DNA of 7,734 nt from NCBI GenBank assembly GCA_002688965.1, contig NZEE01000118.1:1-7734 (forward strand), read 5' to 3'. Positions 1 through 6,429 of the stretch are shown one piece after another. Both the position numbers and the translations under genes were made by a program. The stretch's first letter is position 1; each line of letters begins with the position of its first letter. A model generated the notes under the pieces. The model was not told where the DNA came from. It ran no database searches and saw only the letters and a program-made list of their open reading frames with translations. This DNA is from an archaeon (lineage in GTDB: Archaea > Aenigmatarchaeota > Aenigmatarchaeia > GW2011-AR5 > GCA-2688965).

Positions 1-1
1 A

Positions 2-250
2 AAAGGTCCAATAACAACACCAATAATAGTTTTCTTGGGTAAATTATTGCAATGGATTTTCATGCTTAATTTGGGTGTTGGTTTAGTTAATTTACTTCCG
101 TTGAAACCTTTTGATGGTGGTTTAATTATGGAAACTATTGTTGAGAAATTGAATGGTAAAAAAAGTCGTGCAACTATGATTACGGTTAAAGTAATTAGTG
201 CAGGGTTCTTATTATTGTTACTTTATTCTGTATTAGGTGCATTAATTTAA
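2..250 (+). CDS. M50 family (site-2 protease type) membrane metalloprotease, C-terminal part only
   Basis: The frame is open to the left edge, so this is the 3' end of a longer gene; 82 codons plus a TAA stop are visible. The peptide has an N-terminal GPI element, a hydrophobic stretch, then NLGVGLVNLLPLKPFDGG, and a final hydrophobic helix. The N-x-LP-x-x-P-x-DGG arrangement is the third conserved motif of M50 intramembrane zinc proteases, and its Asp is the third zinc ligand in this family. The HExxH motif would lie upstream, outside the window. The predicted role is cleavage of substrates within the membrane, but the substrate cannot be read here. The Met at base 62 and a TTG at 35 are internal codons, not credible starts. 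The gene converges on the glycosylation operon, and the two stop codons overlap. The family call is good from motif context; which kind of M50 protein it is remains unknown. Confidence 0.8.
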   Translation, partial: KGPITTPIIVFLGKLLQWIFMLNLGVGLVNLLPLKPFDGGLIMETIVEKLNGKKSRATMITVKVISAGFLLLLLYSVLGALI

Positions 251-1182
251 GGAATAATTTTATCAGGAAGTTTTACATGTCTTAAATCCCATAATCCTGT
301 GAAATCAAATATAATATTATTTACTCTCCATAGTAATGCAAATGAAACTGCAATTGCTGGATTAAATCCTAGAAGAGTGAATAAAATAACATTACCACTT
401 TCTGTTAGTCCTAGACCAGCTGGAGATACAGGAATGAAATTTAGTGCTGATAATAGAGGTACTAACATGAATGAAGTTATGAATGCTAATTCAATGTTCA
501 AAGCACTAGCAATGAAATAGAATTGTGCGGCTACAAAAATCCATGCTACGAAGTCTAAAATCAATATCTTTGCAATGTTAGCTTTGCTGATTTCTTTAAC
601 AGCTGTTTGCATTAAGTCCAAGTATTTTGTTATTCTATTTAGTAAAGGTATTTTTGAGAGTATTTTATGAGAAGCCTTTGTGTAGAGAATAATAATCATT
701 GCTACTACTATTACTATTGGAACAGCAACTGCTAATAGAAATACTGCAGGAATATTTATGAAAGTTGAGAAATATATGAAAGCAATTAATAACATGACTA
801 CTTTTGTTGCCATCATTAGGCCTTGTATTAATCCTATTCTTCCTAAATTTTCTGAAACACTTGTGTCAGTTTTTACAGCCATTGAGTAAGATGCATATGC
901 ATATCCTGCTCTACCTGGTGTTACATCGCTTAATAACATACCACCTTGGCTTGAGAAAAATATATCTTTGATAGACATTACCATGTCTTTAGCTTTTACA
1001 AGATTGATCTTGATTGCAAGTATGAATGCGTTAATTAAATAAAATACACCTGCCAATATGAAAAACTCTATTTTTGCTTGACTTAATATTGCAATCATTT
1101 GGTTTAGATCTATTGACATGAATAGTGCTGCAACTATTATTATACCAATTATCAATGTTAACAAAGTTTTACCATGTTTCAT
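247..1182 (-). CDS. Flippase-like / lysylphosphatidylglycerol synthase transmembrane-domain protein (UPF0104, AglD/YbhN type)
   Basis: A 311-residue polytopic membrane protein with about eight hydrophobic segments. Residues 83-95 carry LLSDVTPGRAGY and residues 249-262 carry FIPVSPAGLGLTES. Both match conserved loops of the PF03706 family, which covers the MprF N-terminal domain, YbhN and archaeal AglD-like proteins. In MprF this domain flips a lipid, and archaeal relatives often sit in glycosylation loci, so a role in moving a lipid-linked sugar across the membrane is plausible but inferred. The length of about 310 residues is normal for a stand-alone member; there is no aminoacyl-transferase domain. 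The ATG at 1182 lies 3 nt after AGTGAT, and the upstream GT39 gene stops 4 nt before it, which fixes the start. It is the last gene of the operon, and its TAA overlaps the stop codon of the convergent M50 gene. Confidence 0.86.
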   Translation of the reverse strand: MKHGKTLLTLIIGIIIVAALFMSIDLNQMIAILSQAKIEFFILAGVFYLINAFILAIKINLVKAKDMVMSIKDIFFSSQGGMLLSDVTPGRAGYAYASYSMAVKTDTSVSENLGRIGLIQGLMMATKVVMLLIAFIYFSTFINIPAVFLLAVAVPIVIVVAMIIILYTKASHKILSKIPLLNRITKYLDLMQTAVKEISKANIAKILILDFVAWIFVAAQFYFIASALNIELAFITSFMLVPLLSALNFIPVSPAGLGLTESGNVILFTLLGFNPAIAVSFALLWRVNNIIFDFTGLWDLRHVKLPDKIIP

Positions 1183-1191
1183 AAAATCACT
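1180..1191 (-). promoter_or_regulatory. Shine-Dalgarno site fused with upstream stop codon (GT39 to flippase-like gene)
   Basis: On the minus strand the junction reads AGTGATTTTATG. GTGAT matches the archaeal anti-SD core, with 3 nt before the ATG. The TGA inside it is the stop codon of the upstream glycosyltransferase gene, so ribosome release and re-binding occur on the same six bases. This suggests translational coupling. Confidence 0.75.
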
Positions 1192-2881
1192 TTTCGTATA
1201 CTCTATATAATGTAATAGTTCTATCTGTTAGATTTTTTTGTTTAAACAATTCTAGATTATAATTATCATGCATACTTTTACATACAGTAGATTTGTAAGG
1301 TTCTGAACCACACCAGTATGCTTCATAAAACATTATACAGTCTGTTTGATTGAAAGCCCATTCCATTACTGGTTTATTTTGTCCAAACCATGTTTGCATT
1401 GATGGATATCCCATTACTAGCCACATGCTCGGAACATGATTCATGATTAAACAATCTTTTGGTATTTCATTTTGTATTTCATATGCATATTCATGTTGAG
1501 CACGTGCAACACGAGCTTGTGGCCCTATTGATGACGAATATCCATAAAATGGAACCCATATAACTATTAGAATTATTGCTAGTATAACAAAAATAACATT
1601 TTTGTTTATATGGAATTTATTTACAATTGTATTTTTGATAAAATACAATCCTATTGCCCCGAAAATTAATAATGGAGCATATAATGTTTGTGAAAATCTA
1701 ACATCTACACCATAATTAAATGAACCAGCATAGAATAATCCATAGATAATAAAGAACACAAAGAACCATGTTGCTAATAATATTGTAAATTTATATTGTT
1801 TTTTCATTATTGCTATTGCTCCTCCTAAAAATGCTAGTAATGTGAATATCATTGGAAACCTTGTATTTTCAAAAAAGAAGTTTGTGTTAACACTTACATT
1901 ATTATCAAGATATTCTGTACTAAATACTTTACCACTGTCACTTCCCCAAGGATCTTTGTTAATTGCAGCAGTTGTGTGGATTACAGTTGGCATGATTAAT
2001 AAAAATAATATTGCTATAGGAATTACAAATGAAAGTTTGTTTATCTTTTTCCATAAGTTTTTATCATAGAATATTAGTGCAAGTGCAGCTGGTATTAGTA
2101 AAAGATATCCTTCTGGTCTTAATTGTAGTGCATATGCAAATGAAACAGCAGCTAATAGAAGTGTTATAGTTTTTTGATTTTTTTGTTTGATGTAGATTAA
2201 TAGAAATGTCATAGACATTAATGAGAAAAATAATAAGAATGTTCCTGCAGCTGTTGTTGCTGACCATCGTATAAGTATGGGTGTTAATGCTAGCATTAAT
2301 GCTGCAAATAATCCAATATCAGCTCTTTTTGTTAGTAAGTAAGCTGTAGTAAATAAGAATACACATGATAATGCGCCTACTAGCATTGTTAGAATATGTA
2401 TTGGTAATTCATTTACTCCAAATATAGCAAATGTTACTGCATATAGGAATTGGTGTCCCATTGGTTGTTTGTTTAATATATATTCATAACATTCGCCTTC
2501 TGGTATACCACGATTACATAATATTCCTTTACCTTCTTGTAAGATGTTTTGCCCTATATTTGCATATATGTCTTCATCAAAATAAACTCTATGAGTCATT
2601 GGAGCTACAAATGCATTGAGTGATATTGATATTAAGAAAATTATTAACAATGCAACCCAAACCTTTCTTTTAATTTTAGAAAATGCTTTTAGAATTTCTT
2701 TTCTGTTTATGATTATTAGAACTATTAATGAAAAAAATCCTATTGCTAAAGCAATTGGTATTGCGTATATTAAACTTTCAGTTAATTCATTTGCTGGAAG
2801 GTTTTCGAAATATGTCCATATCAAGTATAATGCAATAACTAAGACTGCCAAAGGCACGAATTTTTTGATTTCGAGTTTCAT
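1187..2881 (-). CDS. GT39-like (GT-C fold) integral membrane glycosyltransferase
   Basis: A 564-residue protein with roughly ten to twelve membrane segments and a C-terminal soluble portion from about residue 450. After the second or third helix comes RVYFDEDIYANIGQNI (about 98-113). An acidic pair (here within FDED, 101-104) in the first large outer loop is the catalytic signature of GT-C enzymes of the PMT/ArnT/GT39 type, which take sugar from a polyprenyl-phosphate donor. Further typical landmarks are LRPEGYLLL (254-262) and the loop around YGVDVRFSQTLYAP (390-403). The length fits the family. Outer-loop cysteines at 122 and 131, and at 477, 515, 524 and 534 in the C-terminal part, could form disulfides. 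It sits between the carbamoyltransferase and flippase-like genes with 4-nt gaps. The GT2 enzyme at the head of the operon could supply its polyprenyl-linked donor. The acceptor (protein, lipid or glycan) is unknown. Confidence 0.82.
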   Translation of the reverse strand: MKLEIKKFVPLAVLVIALYLIWTYFENLPANELTESLIYAIPIALAIGFFSLIVLIIINRKEILKAFSKIKRKVWVALLIIFLISISLNAFVAPMTHRVYFDEDIYANIGQNILQEGKGILCNRGIPEGECYEYILNKQPMGHQFLYAVTFAIFGVNELPIHILTMLVGALSCVFLFTTAYLLTKRADIGLFAALMLALTPILIRWSATTAAGTFLLFFSLMSMTFLLIYIKQKNQKTITLLLAAVSFAYALQLRPEGYLLLIPAALALIFYDKNLWKKINKLSFVIPIAILFLLIMPTVIHTTAAINKDPWGSDSGKVFSTEYLDNNVSVNTNFFFENTRFPMIFTLLAFLGGAIAIMKKQYKFTILLATWFFVFFIIYGLFYAGSFNYGVDVRFSQTLYAPLLIFGAIGLYFIKNTIVNKFHINKNVIFVILAIILIVIWVPFYGYSSSIGPQARVARAQHEYAYEIQNEIPKDCLIMNHVPSMWLVMGYPSMQTWFGQNKPVMEWAFNQTDCIMFYEAYWCGSEPYKSTVCKSMHDNYNLELFKQKNLTDRTITLYRVYEK

Positions 2882-2890
2882 TTTATCACT
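2879..2890 (-). promoter_or_regulatory. Shine-Dalgarno site fused with upstream stop codon (carbamoyltransferase to GT39 gene)
   Basis: The minus-strand junction reads AGTGATAAAATG. The TGA stop of the carbamoyltransferase gene lies inside GTGAT, and the GT39 ATG follows 4 nt after the stop. The geometry is the same as at the two other fused junctions of the operon. Confidence 0.75.
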
Positions 2891-4589
2891 TTTTTCCTGC
2901 TTTTACAAAGAAATTACCTATGGCCATATATTTATTGTTTGAATCACGCAAAGTTTGCACTGCATCTCGCGGTGAACACACCATTGGTTGGCCATGTATG
3001 TTTAATGAAGTGTTTAATACAATTCCTAATCCTGTATTTTTCTTGACATTTTTTAGTATTTTTTCATATGATTGATTTGTTTTTTCTTTTGGTACTAGCA
3101 TTTGTGGTCTAGCTGAACCATCTACGTTAATTACTGATAGTAATTTATCTCTAAATTTTGGAGTTGTCATATAACCCATTGTCATTAATCTATCTATGTC
3201 ATTTCCATTAGATTTATAATCTTCAAAAAAGGTTTTTGCTTCTGATTCTAACATAGATGGGCAAAATGGTTGATACCAAACTCTTTTTTTGATTCTTAGG
3301 TTTAGAGCATCTTTAACTGATTCATCAGTTGCTGATGATAAAATACTTCTATTTCCCAATGCTCTTGGTCCGAATTCCATTTTTCCATTAAAACGGAAGA
3401 TAATTTCTCCTTTTGCTATTAATTCACCAATATGTTTTTCTATATTTGTTTCTTTTTGATATGAGAATTCACTATTTTTTAGAGCAGATTCAATTTCTTC
3501 ATCTGTATATTCTAAACCAAAATAAGTATCTTTTACAGTATAATTGCTTGTTCCTGTTAGTTTGTTATTTATGAACATTGCTGCTCCTAATGCAAGTCCT
3601 CCGTCACCCATATGAGGAAATACAAACCACTTTTTCAATCCTGGCAATAATCTAATTTTTCTATTTACTTTGATATTAGAAGCAACTCCACCTGACCATG
3701 CTATATTATTCATACTAGTTTCATCTATTACATTTTGAAAATATTTTACAACCCATTGTTCTAATGCTGATTGAGCCATATACGCAAATTGTTCTGAAGG
3801 TGTTGACCATAAGATTTTTTGTAATTGTTTGTACATTTCCATTACATTATATTTGGCTTTGACATCTAATCCATCTATTTTGAAAAAAGAAAGCATTGGG
3901 TTTTCTTTTTGTCCATATGCAAAGTTTGATATTGCCATTACTTTTCCTTCATCTTCCAATTCTCTCATGTTCATAAGATTTGTAACATGTTCAAAAAATA
4001 TTCCAAATGAACTTTTAGCTGATATAGATTTTACTCTTTCAATACCATTTTCAAAAATATTTACAGAACCTGATAATCCATCTCCAACACCATCTAAAGT
4101 AACTGCAACTCCTTTTTTGAACGGTGCACTAAATGCAGCTGTTGCTGCATGAGCATCATGATGTTCAACAATGTATAGTTTGTAATCTTTGAATCCTAAT
4201 TTATTCAAATGTTTTCTAATAATTTTTTTACTTATATTTTTTGTTAATCGATTGCTTCCATACTCAGTTATTTTATACTTGAATGCTTTTTGTTGTTTAA
4301 TTGTTTTTGGAGTTTTCTGTCTTCTTCGTAAAAGATAATATCTTTCTTTTAATGATGGAAATATTCTGGTAATTGTTTTTGCTAAATCACTTGTTGTTAT
4401 TGCAATAACACCAATGTCTTTTGGTTCTAAGTTTGCCATTGTTAAACATGATAGTATTGATTTTGAAGGAAAGCCAACTTCTAACTTACGACGAGTTAAA
4501 CGTTCTTCATTTATTGCTGACAATATCTTGTTTCCACTAACTAATGCAGCTCCAGCGTCATGACCATCCCATATTCCTAAAACTCTCAT
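2886..4589 (-). CDS. O-carbamoyltransferase, NodU/CmcH family
   Basis: A 567-residue protein with both domains of the family. The N-terminal Kae1-like (ASKHA fold) part opens with MRVLGIWDGHDAGAALV, has HHDAHAA at 143-149 (His143 and His147 fit the HxxxH metal-binding motif), an acidic loop LDGVGD at 165-170, SGGVASN at 299-305 and GDGGLALGAA at 328-337. The C-terminal YrdC-like part has EFGPRALGNRS at 405-415 and a conserved stretch NTSLNIHGQPMVCSPRDA at 526-543. Known members (NodU, TobZ, CmcH) move a carbamoyl group from carbamoyl phosphate through a carbamoyl-adenylate onto a hydroxyl group, usually of a sugar or antibiotic. The length is full and no key motif is missing. The ATG at 4589 has a perfect GGTGAT 3 nt upstream. 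Its place between a radical SAM gene and a GT39 gene suggests decoration of a surface glycan. The substrate is inferred, not shown. Confidence 0.93.
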   Translation of the reverse strand: MRVLGIWDGHDAGAALVSGNKILSAINEERLTRRKLEVGFPSKSILSCLTMANLEPKDIGVIAITTSDLAKTITRIFPSLKERYYLLRRRQKTPKTIKQQKAFKYKITEYGSNRLTKNISKKIIRKHLNKLGFKDYKLYIVEHHDAHAATAAFSAPFKKGVAVTLDGVGDGLSGSVNIFENGIERVKSISAKSSFGIFFEHVTNLMNMRELEDEGKVMAISNFAYGQKENPMLSFFKIDGLDVKAKYNVMEMYKQLQKILWSTPSEQFAYMAQSALEQWVVKYFQNVIDETSMNNIAWSGGVASNIKVNRKIRLLPGLKKWFVFPHMGDGGLALGAAMFINNKLTGTSNYTVKDTYFGLEYTDEEIESALKNSEFSYQKETNIEKHIGELIAKGEIIFRFNGKMEFGPRALGNRSILSSATDESVKDALNLRIKKRVWYQPFCPSMLESEAKTFFEDYKSNGNDIDRLMTMGYMTTPKFRDKLLSVINVDGSARPQMLVPKEKTNQSYEKILKNVKKNTGLGIVLNTSLNIHGQPMVCSPRDAVQTLRDSNNKYMAIGNFFVKAGKK

Positions 4590-4598
4590 TTAATCACC
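4587..4598 (-). promoter_or_regulatory. Shine-Dalgarno site fused with upstream stop codon (radical SAM to carbamoyltransferase)
   Basis: The minus-strand junction reads GGTGATTAAATG. This is the strongest SD of the operon, GGTGAT with 3 nt before the ATG. The TGA stop of the radical SAM gene lies inside it, 4 nt before the start codon. Confidence 0.8.
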
Positions 4599-5595
4599 TT
4601 TTTCTAAATGAACCTAAATTCCCTAAAATTGTTTGATATGCTTCGCATGCAGTCCAGCAACCTGGACACTTCCCTGATTTTATTTTTGCTAATGCTTCTT
4701 TTGCTTTACTCTGGCTAAAAAGATATTTAAGAGAAAAATCAAAGTCTCTGATATTTCCTAAGTTTTCATTCATCATTGTGCATGGATAAATATGTCCTTT
4801 TGGATCCATGAATATTGATGCTGACAATGCCTTGCATGCTACAGGACTTTTTCCAGTTTCCAAATATTTTTGTATATGTTTCATATATCTTCTTTCTAAA
4901 ACTGAAACAGCATTTAGTCCTTTCTTTTTTTCTAATACTGCGTTAACATCTTTCATTATATCTTCTGGTTTGATATTCACATGTTTATTACCATAATAAA
5001 CTTCTGATGTGTGATAGATGTTTACATGAAAATCTTCTAATTCTAAACTAGGGACATGATTTTTTATTGCTTGATAAGTTTTTTCAACCATTCCAACATT
5101 ATCAGGTGATATTGTATATCCTACAAATACTTTGAGTTTATTATTTTCTTTTTCTATTTGCTTTAATTGTTTTAGAGTTTCTACAGCAAGTTTCCATGAT
5201 TCTATTCCACGGATTTTATTATGAATTTCTTCTGGGCCATCAATACTTATTGTCATAGTTAGAGTGTTAGTATGGTTTAGAATTTCTTTAACATCTTCAA
5301 TAATTTTATTTGTTAACATTCCGTTTGTCGTGATACTAAGTATTTCTAGTTTTGGAATACTTTTGATTATATCAATTAGATCTTGTCTTAGAAAGACTTC
5401 TCCACCTGTAAGATTAACCCAACGAAATTTATTTTTTTTGAAAAATGCGGTAATTTCATCAATATCCAATTCTTGTTCAGGCTTTTTTTTCCAAATATCA
5501 CATGTAGAACATTTAGAATTGCAGTTGTATGTTACTGCAAAAGTTAATTTGAAAGGACTCTGTTTTCCTACTCTTACTTTTAACACATCTTTCAT
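4594..5595 (-). CDS. Radical SAM protein with C-terminal SPASM/twitch-like cysteine cluster
   Basis: Starting at the ATG at 5595 the protein has 333 residues. CNSKCSTC at 25-32 is the CxxxCxxC motif that binds the radical SAM [4Fe-4S] cluster. LTGGE at 62-66 is the SAM-binding GGE motif, and SITTNG and ISIDG follow as expected for the barrel core. C-terminal cysteines at 254, 272 (in GHIYPC), 310, 313 and 317 (CPGCWTAC) resemble a SPASM or twitch extension that holds one or more auxiliary clusters. This class includes peptide-modifying enzymes, anaerobic sulfatase maturases and sugar dehydratases/dehydrogenases, so the reaction cannot be named. An in-frame TTG at 5616, directly after the GT2 stop, would add seven residues and has GGGAG 9 nt upstream. 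The ATG has AGAGGA about 12 nt upstream. I prefer the ATG, moderately. Its position between glycosyltransferase and carbamoyltransferase genes suggests sugar modification (inference). Confidence 0.88.
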   Translation of the reverse strand: MKDVLKVRVGKQSPFKLTFAVTYNCNSKCSTCDIWKKKPEQELDIDEITAFFKKNKFRWVNLTGGEVFLRQDLIDIIKSIPKLEILSITTNGMLTNKIIEDVKEILNHTNTLTMTISIDGPEEIHNKIRGIESWKLAVETLKQLKQIEKENNKLKVFVGYTISPDNVGMVEKTYQAIKNHVPSLELEDFHVNIYHTSEVYYGNKHVNIKPEDIMKDVNAVLEKKKGLNAVSVLERRYMKHIQKYLETGKSPVACKALSASIFMDPKGHIYPCTMMNENLGNIRDFDFSLKYLFSQSKAKEALAKIKSGKCPGCWTACEAYQTILGNLGSFRKR

Positions 5596-5616
5596 GATTG
5601 ACAGTTTTCCTCTCAA

Positions 5617-6297
5617 TTAAAACAACTCCCTTTTGATTGTTTTTAGAATTCTTGCTCCATCACTAAATGAACGAAGATTTCCTTTTCCATGTAAACGTCT
5701 TTTTTCGTAACTTGGTATTTCTAGAACTTTCAACTTTTTTTTAGCAGCTTTGATGCTGATTTCAGTTTCTATTCCAAATCCATCACATTTTAGTAAAGGA
5801 AAGATTATGTGAGCTGCTTTTTTGCTAAATGCCCTGTAACCATAGCATAAATCAGAATAATCCATGTGCCAGAAGAAATTTACCAATGATACAAAGAATT
5901 TATTACCTACACGACGATGAAATGTCATGTCTGCTGTTCCTCCACCTTGTATAAATCTAGAGCCCATGCAAACATCATATCCTGTGTTGATAGCTTCTAT
6001 CATTAATCGTATTTCTGAGCTTCTATGAGAACAATCAGCATCCATCATTACTATAATATCACCTTTGGCTTCGTGTATACCTGTTCGTAGAGCTGAGCCT
6101 TTTCCGATTCTATCATAAACTATCTTTGCTTTGTATTTCTTTGCTATTTCAACTGTATCATCTTTGCTATGACCATCTACTATGATGATTTCATAGTCTT
6201 TTTTGACCGCTTTCATAGTTTTTTCTATATCATCTAGAACAATGGGAAGATTTCTCTCTTCATTTAATGTAGGTATGATTATACTGACCAGAGGCAT
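5617..6297 (-). CDS. Glycosyltransferase family 2, dolichyl/polyprenyl-phosphate sugar transferase (DPM1-like)
   Basis: A 226-residue GT-A fold enzyme with no membrane helix. Motifs in order: SIIIPTLNEERNL (5-17), IIIVDGHSKDDT (37-48), GKGSALRTG (65-73), DADCSH (86-91, the metal/nucleotide DxD region), GSRF (112-115), DLCYGYRAF (149-157) and FGIETEI (174-180). The last two are typical of enzymes that transfer mannose or glucose from a nucleotide sugar to dolichyl or polyprenyl phosphate. The size matches stand-alone archaeal DPM1 homologues, which often depend on separate membrane partners. The operon's GT39-like enzyme is a natural user of the lipid-linked sugar. The ATG at 6297 is the only credible start, because an in-frame TGA lies five codons upstream. 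No strong SD precedes it, and a TATA-like box lies about 45 nt upstream, so the transcript would have a short leader. It is the first gene of the operon. Confidence 0.88.
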   Translation of the reverse strand: MPLVSIIIPTLNEERNLPIVLDDIEKTMKAVKKDYEIIIVDGHSKDDTVEIAKKYKAKIVYDRIGKGSALRTGIHEAKGDIIVMMDADCSHRSSEIRLMIEAINTGYDVCMGSRFIQGGGTADMTFHRRVGNKFFVSLVNFFWHMDYSDLCYGYRAFSKKAAHIIFPLLKCDGFGIETEISIKAAKKKLKVLEIPSYEKRRLHGKGNLRSFSDGARILKTIKRELF

Positions 6298-6340
6298 AAT
6301 TATGGTTATTCACAATAAATTAAAGGAACTAAAAAAGGGT

Positions 6341-6350
6341 ATAAATACCT
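6341..6350 (-). promoter_or_regulatory. Archaeal TATA-like promoter element of the glycosylation operon
   Basis: On the minus strand this stretch reads AGGTATTTAT, followed by ACCC. The TATTTATA core is a good match to an archaeal TATA box. If it is centred about 26 nt before the start of transcription, the mRNA would begin near base 6318-6320, giving a leader of about 20 nt before the GT2 ATG. The gap from the GT2 start to the nearest upstream hairpin is about 70 bases, and this is its best promoter-like element. There is no experimental support. Confidence 0.5.
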
Positions 6351-6360
6351 ATAAGTTGAC

Positions 6361-6398
6361 AATTATAAAGCAAAACCGCGTGTAAAACGCGGGATTGC
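6361..6398 (-). terminator. Intrinsic terminator-like hairpin at the end of the lipoprotein cluster
   Basis: The inner stem CCGCGT/ACGCGG (6376-6381 with 6387-6392) closes a 5-nt loop. Beyond a 2x2 internal loop, GCAA/TTGC (6370-6373 with 6395-6398) extends the stem. In the minus direction the GC-rich stem is followed by TTTTGCTTTATAATT, a T-rich tail as in bacterial Rho-independent terminators. The hairpin begins 14 nt after the stop codon of the last lipoprotein gene. In the plus direction no T tract follows, so the minus orientation is preferred. It lies exactly where base composition changes. Confidence 0.65.
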
Positions 6399-6429
6399 TT
6401 GAGATGTTGAAGTCACTCTTTCATCTCAA
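6399..6429 (-). repeat. Inverted repeat spanning the stop codon of the last lipoprotein gene
   Basis: TTGAGATG (6399-6406) and CATCTCAA (6422-6429) are perfect reverse complements separated by 15 nt. The TGA stop of the lipoprotein gene (6413-6415) lies in the loop, and the terminator-like hairpin starts right after. The two stems could act together in mRNA 3'-end protection, or the pairing could be chance. Confidence 0.45.

Noticed and set aside
158..164. Seven-A run (T7 on the minus strand) as an archaeal U-tract terminator for the operon
   Set aside because: It lies inside the M50 coding sequence in a Lys-rich stretch, and such runs are common in AT-rich DNA. It cannot be told from chance.
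2616..2942. Plus-strand frame of 108 codons opposite the start of the GT39 gene and end of the carbamoyltransferase
   Set aside because: It lies antisense to two well-supported genes and their fused stop/SD junction. Its hydrophobic content mirrors the membrane helices of the GT39 frame.
5264..5620. Plus-strand frame of 118 codons opposite the radical SAM gene
   Set aside because: The opposite strand carries the CxxxCxxC and GGE motifs. The plus frame has no motif or ribosome site.
6370..6398. GC-rich hairpin considered as a tRNA arm, CRISPR repeat or attachment site
   Set aside because: It occurs once in the window, has no second copy or cloverleaf partners, and is better explained as a terminator by its T-rich tail and position.
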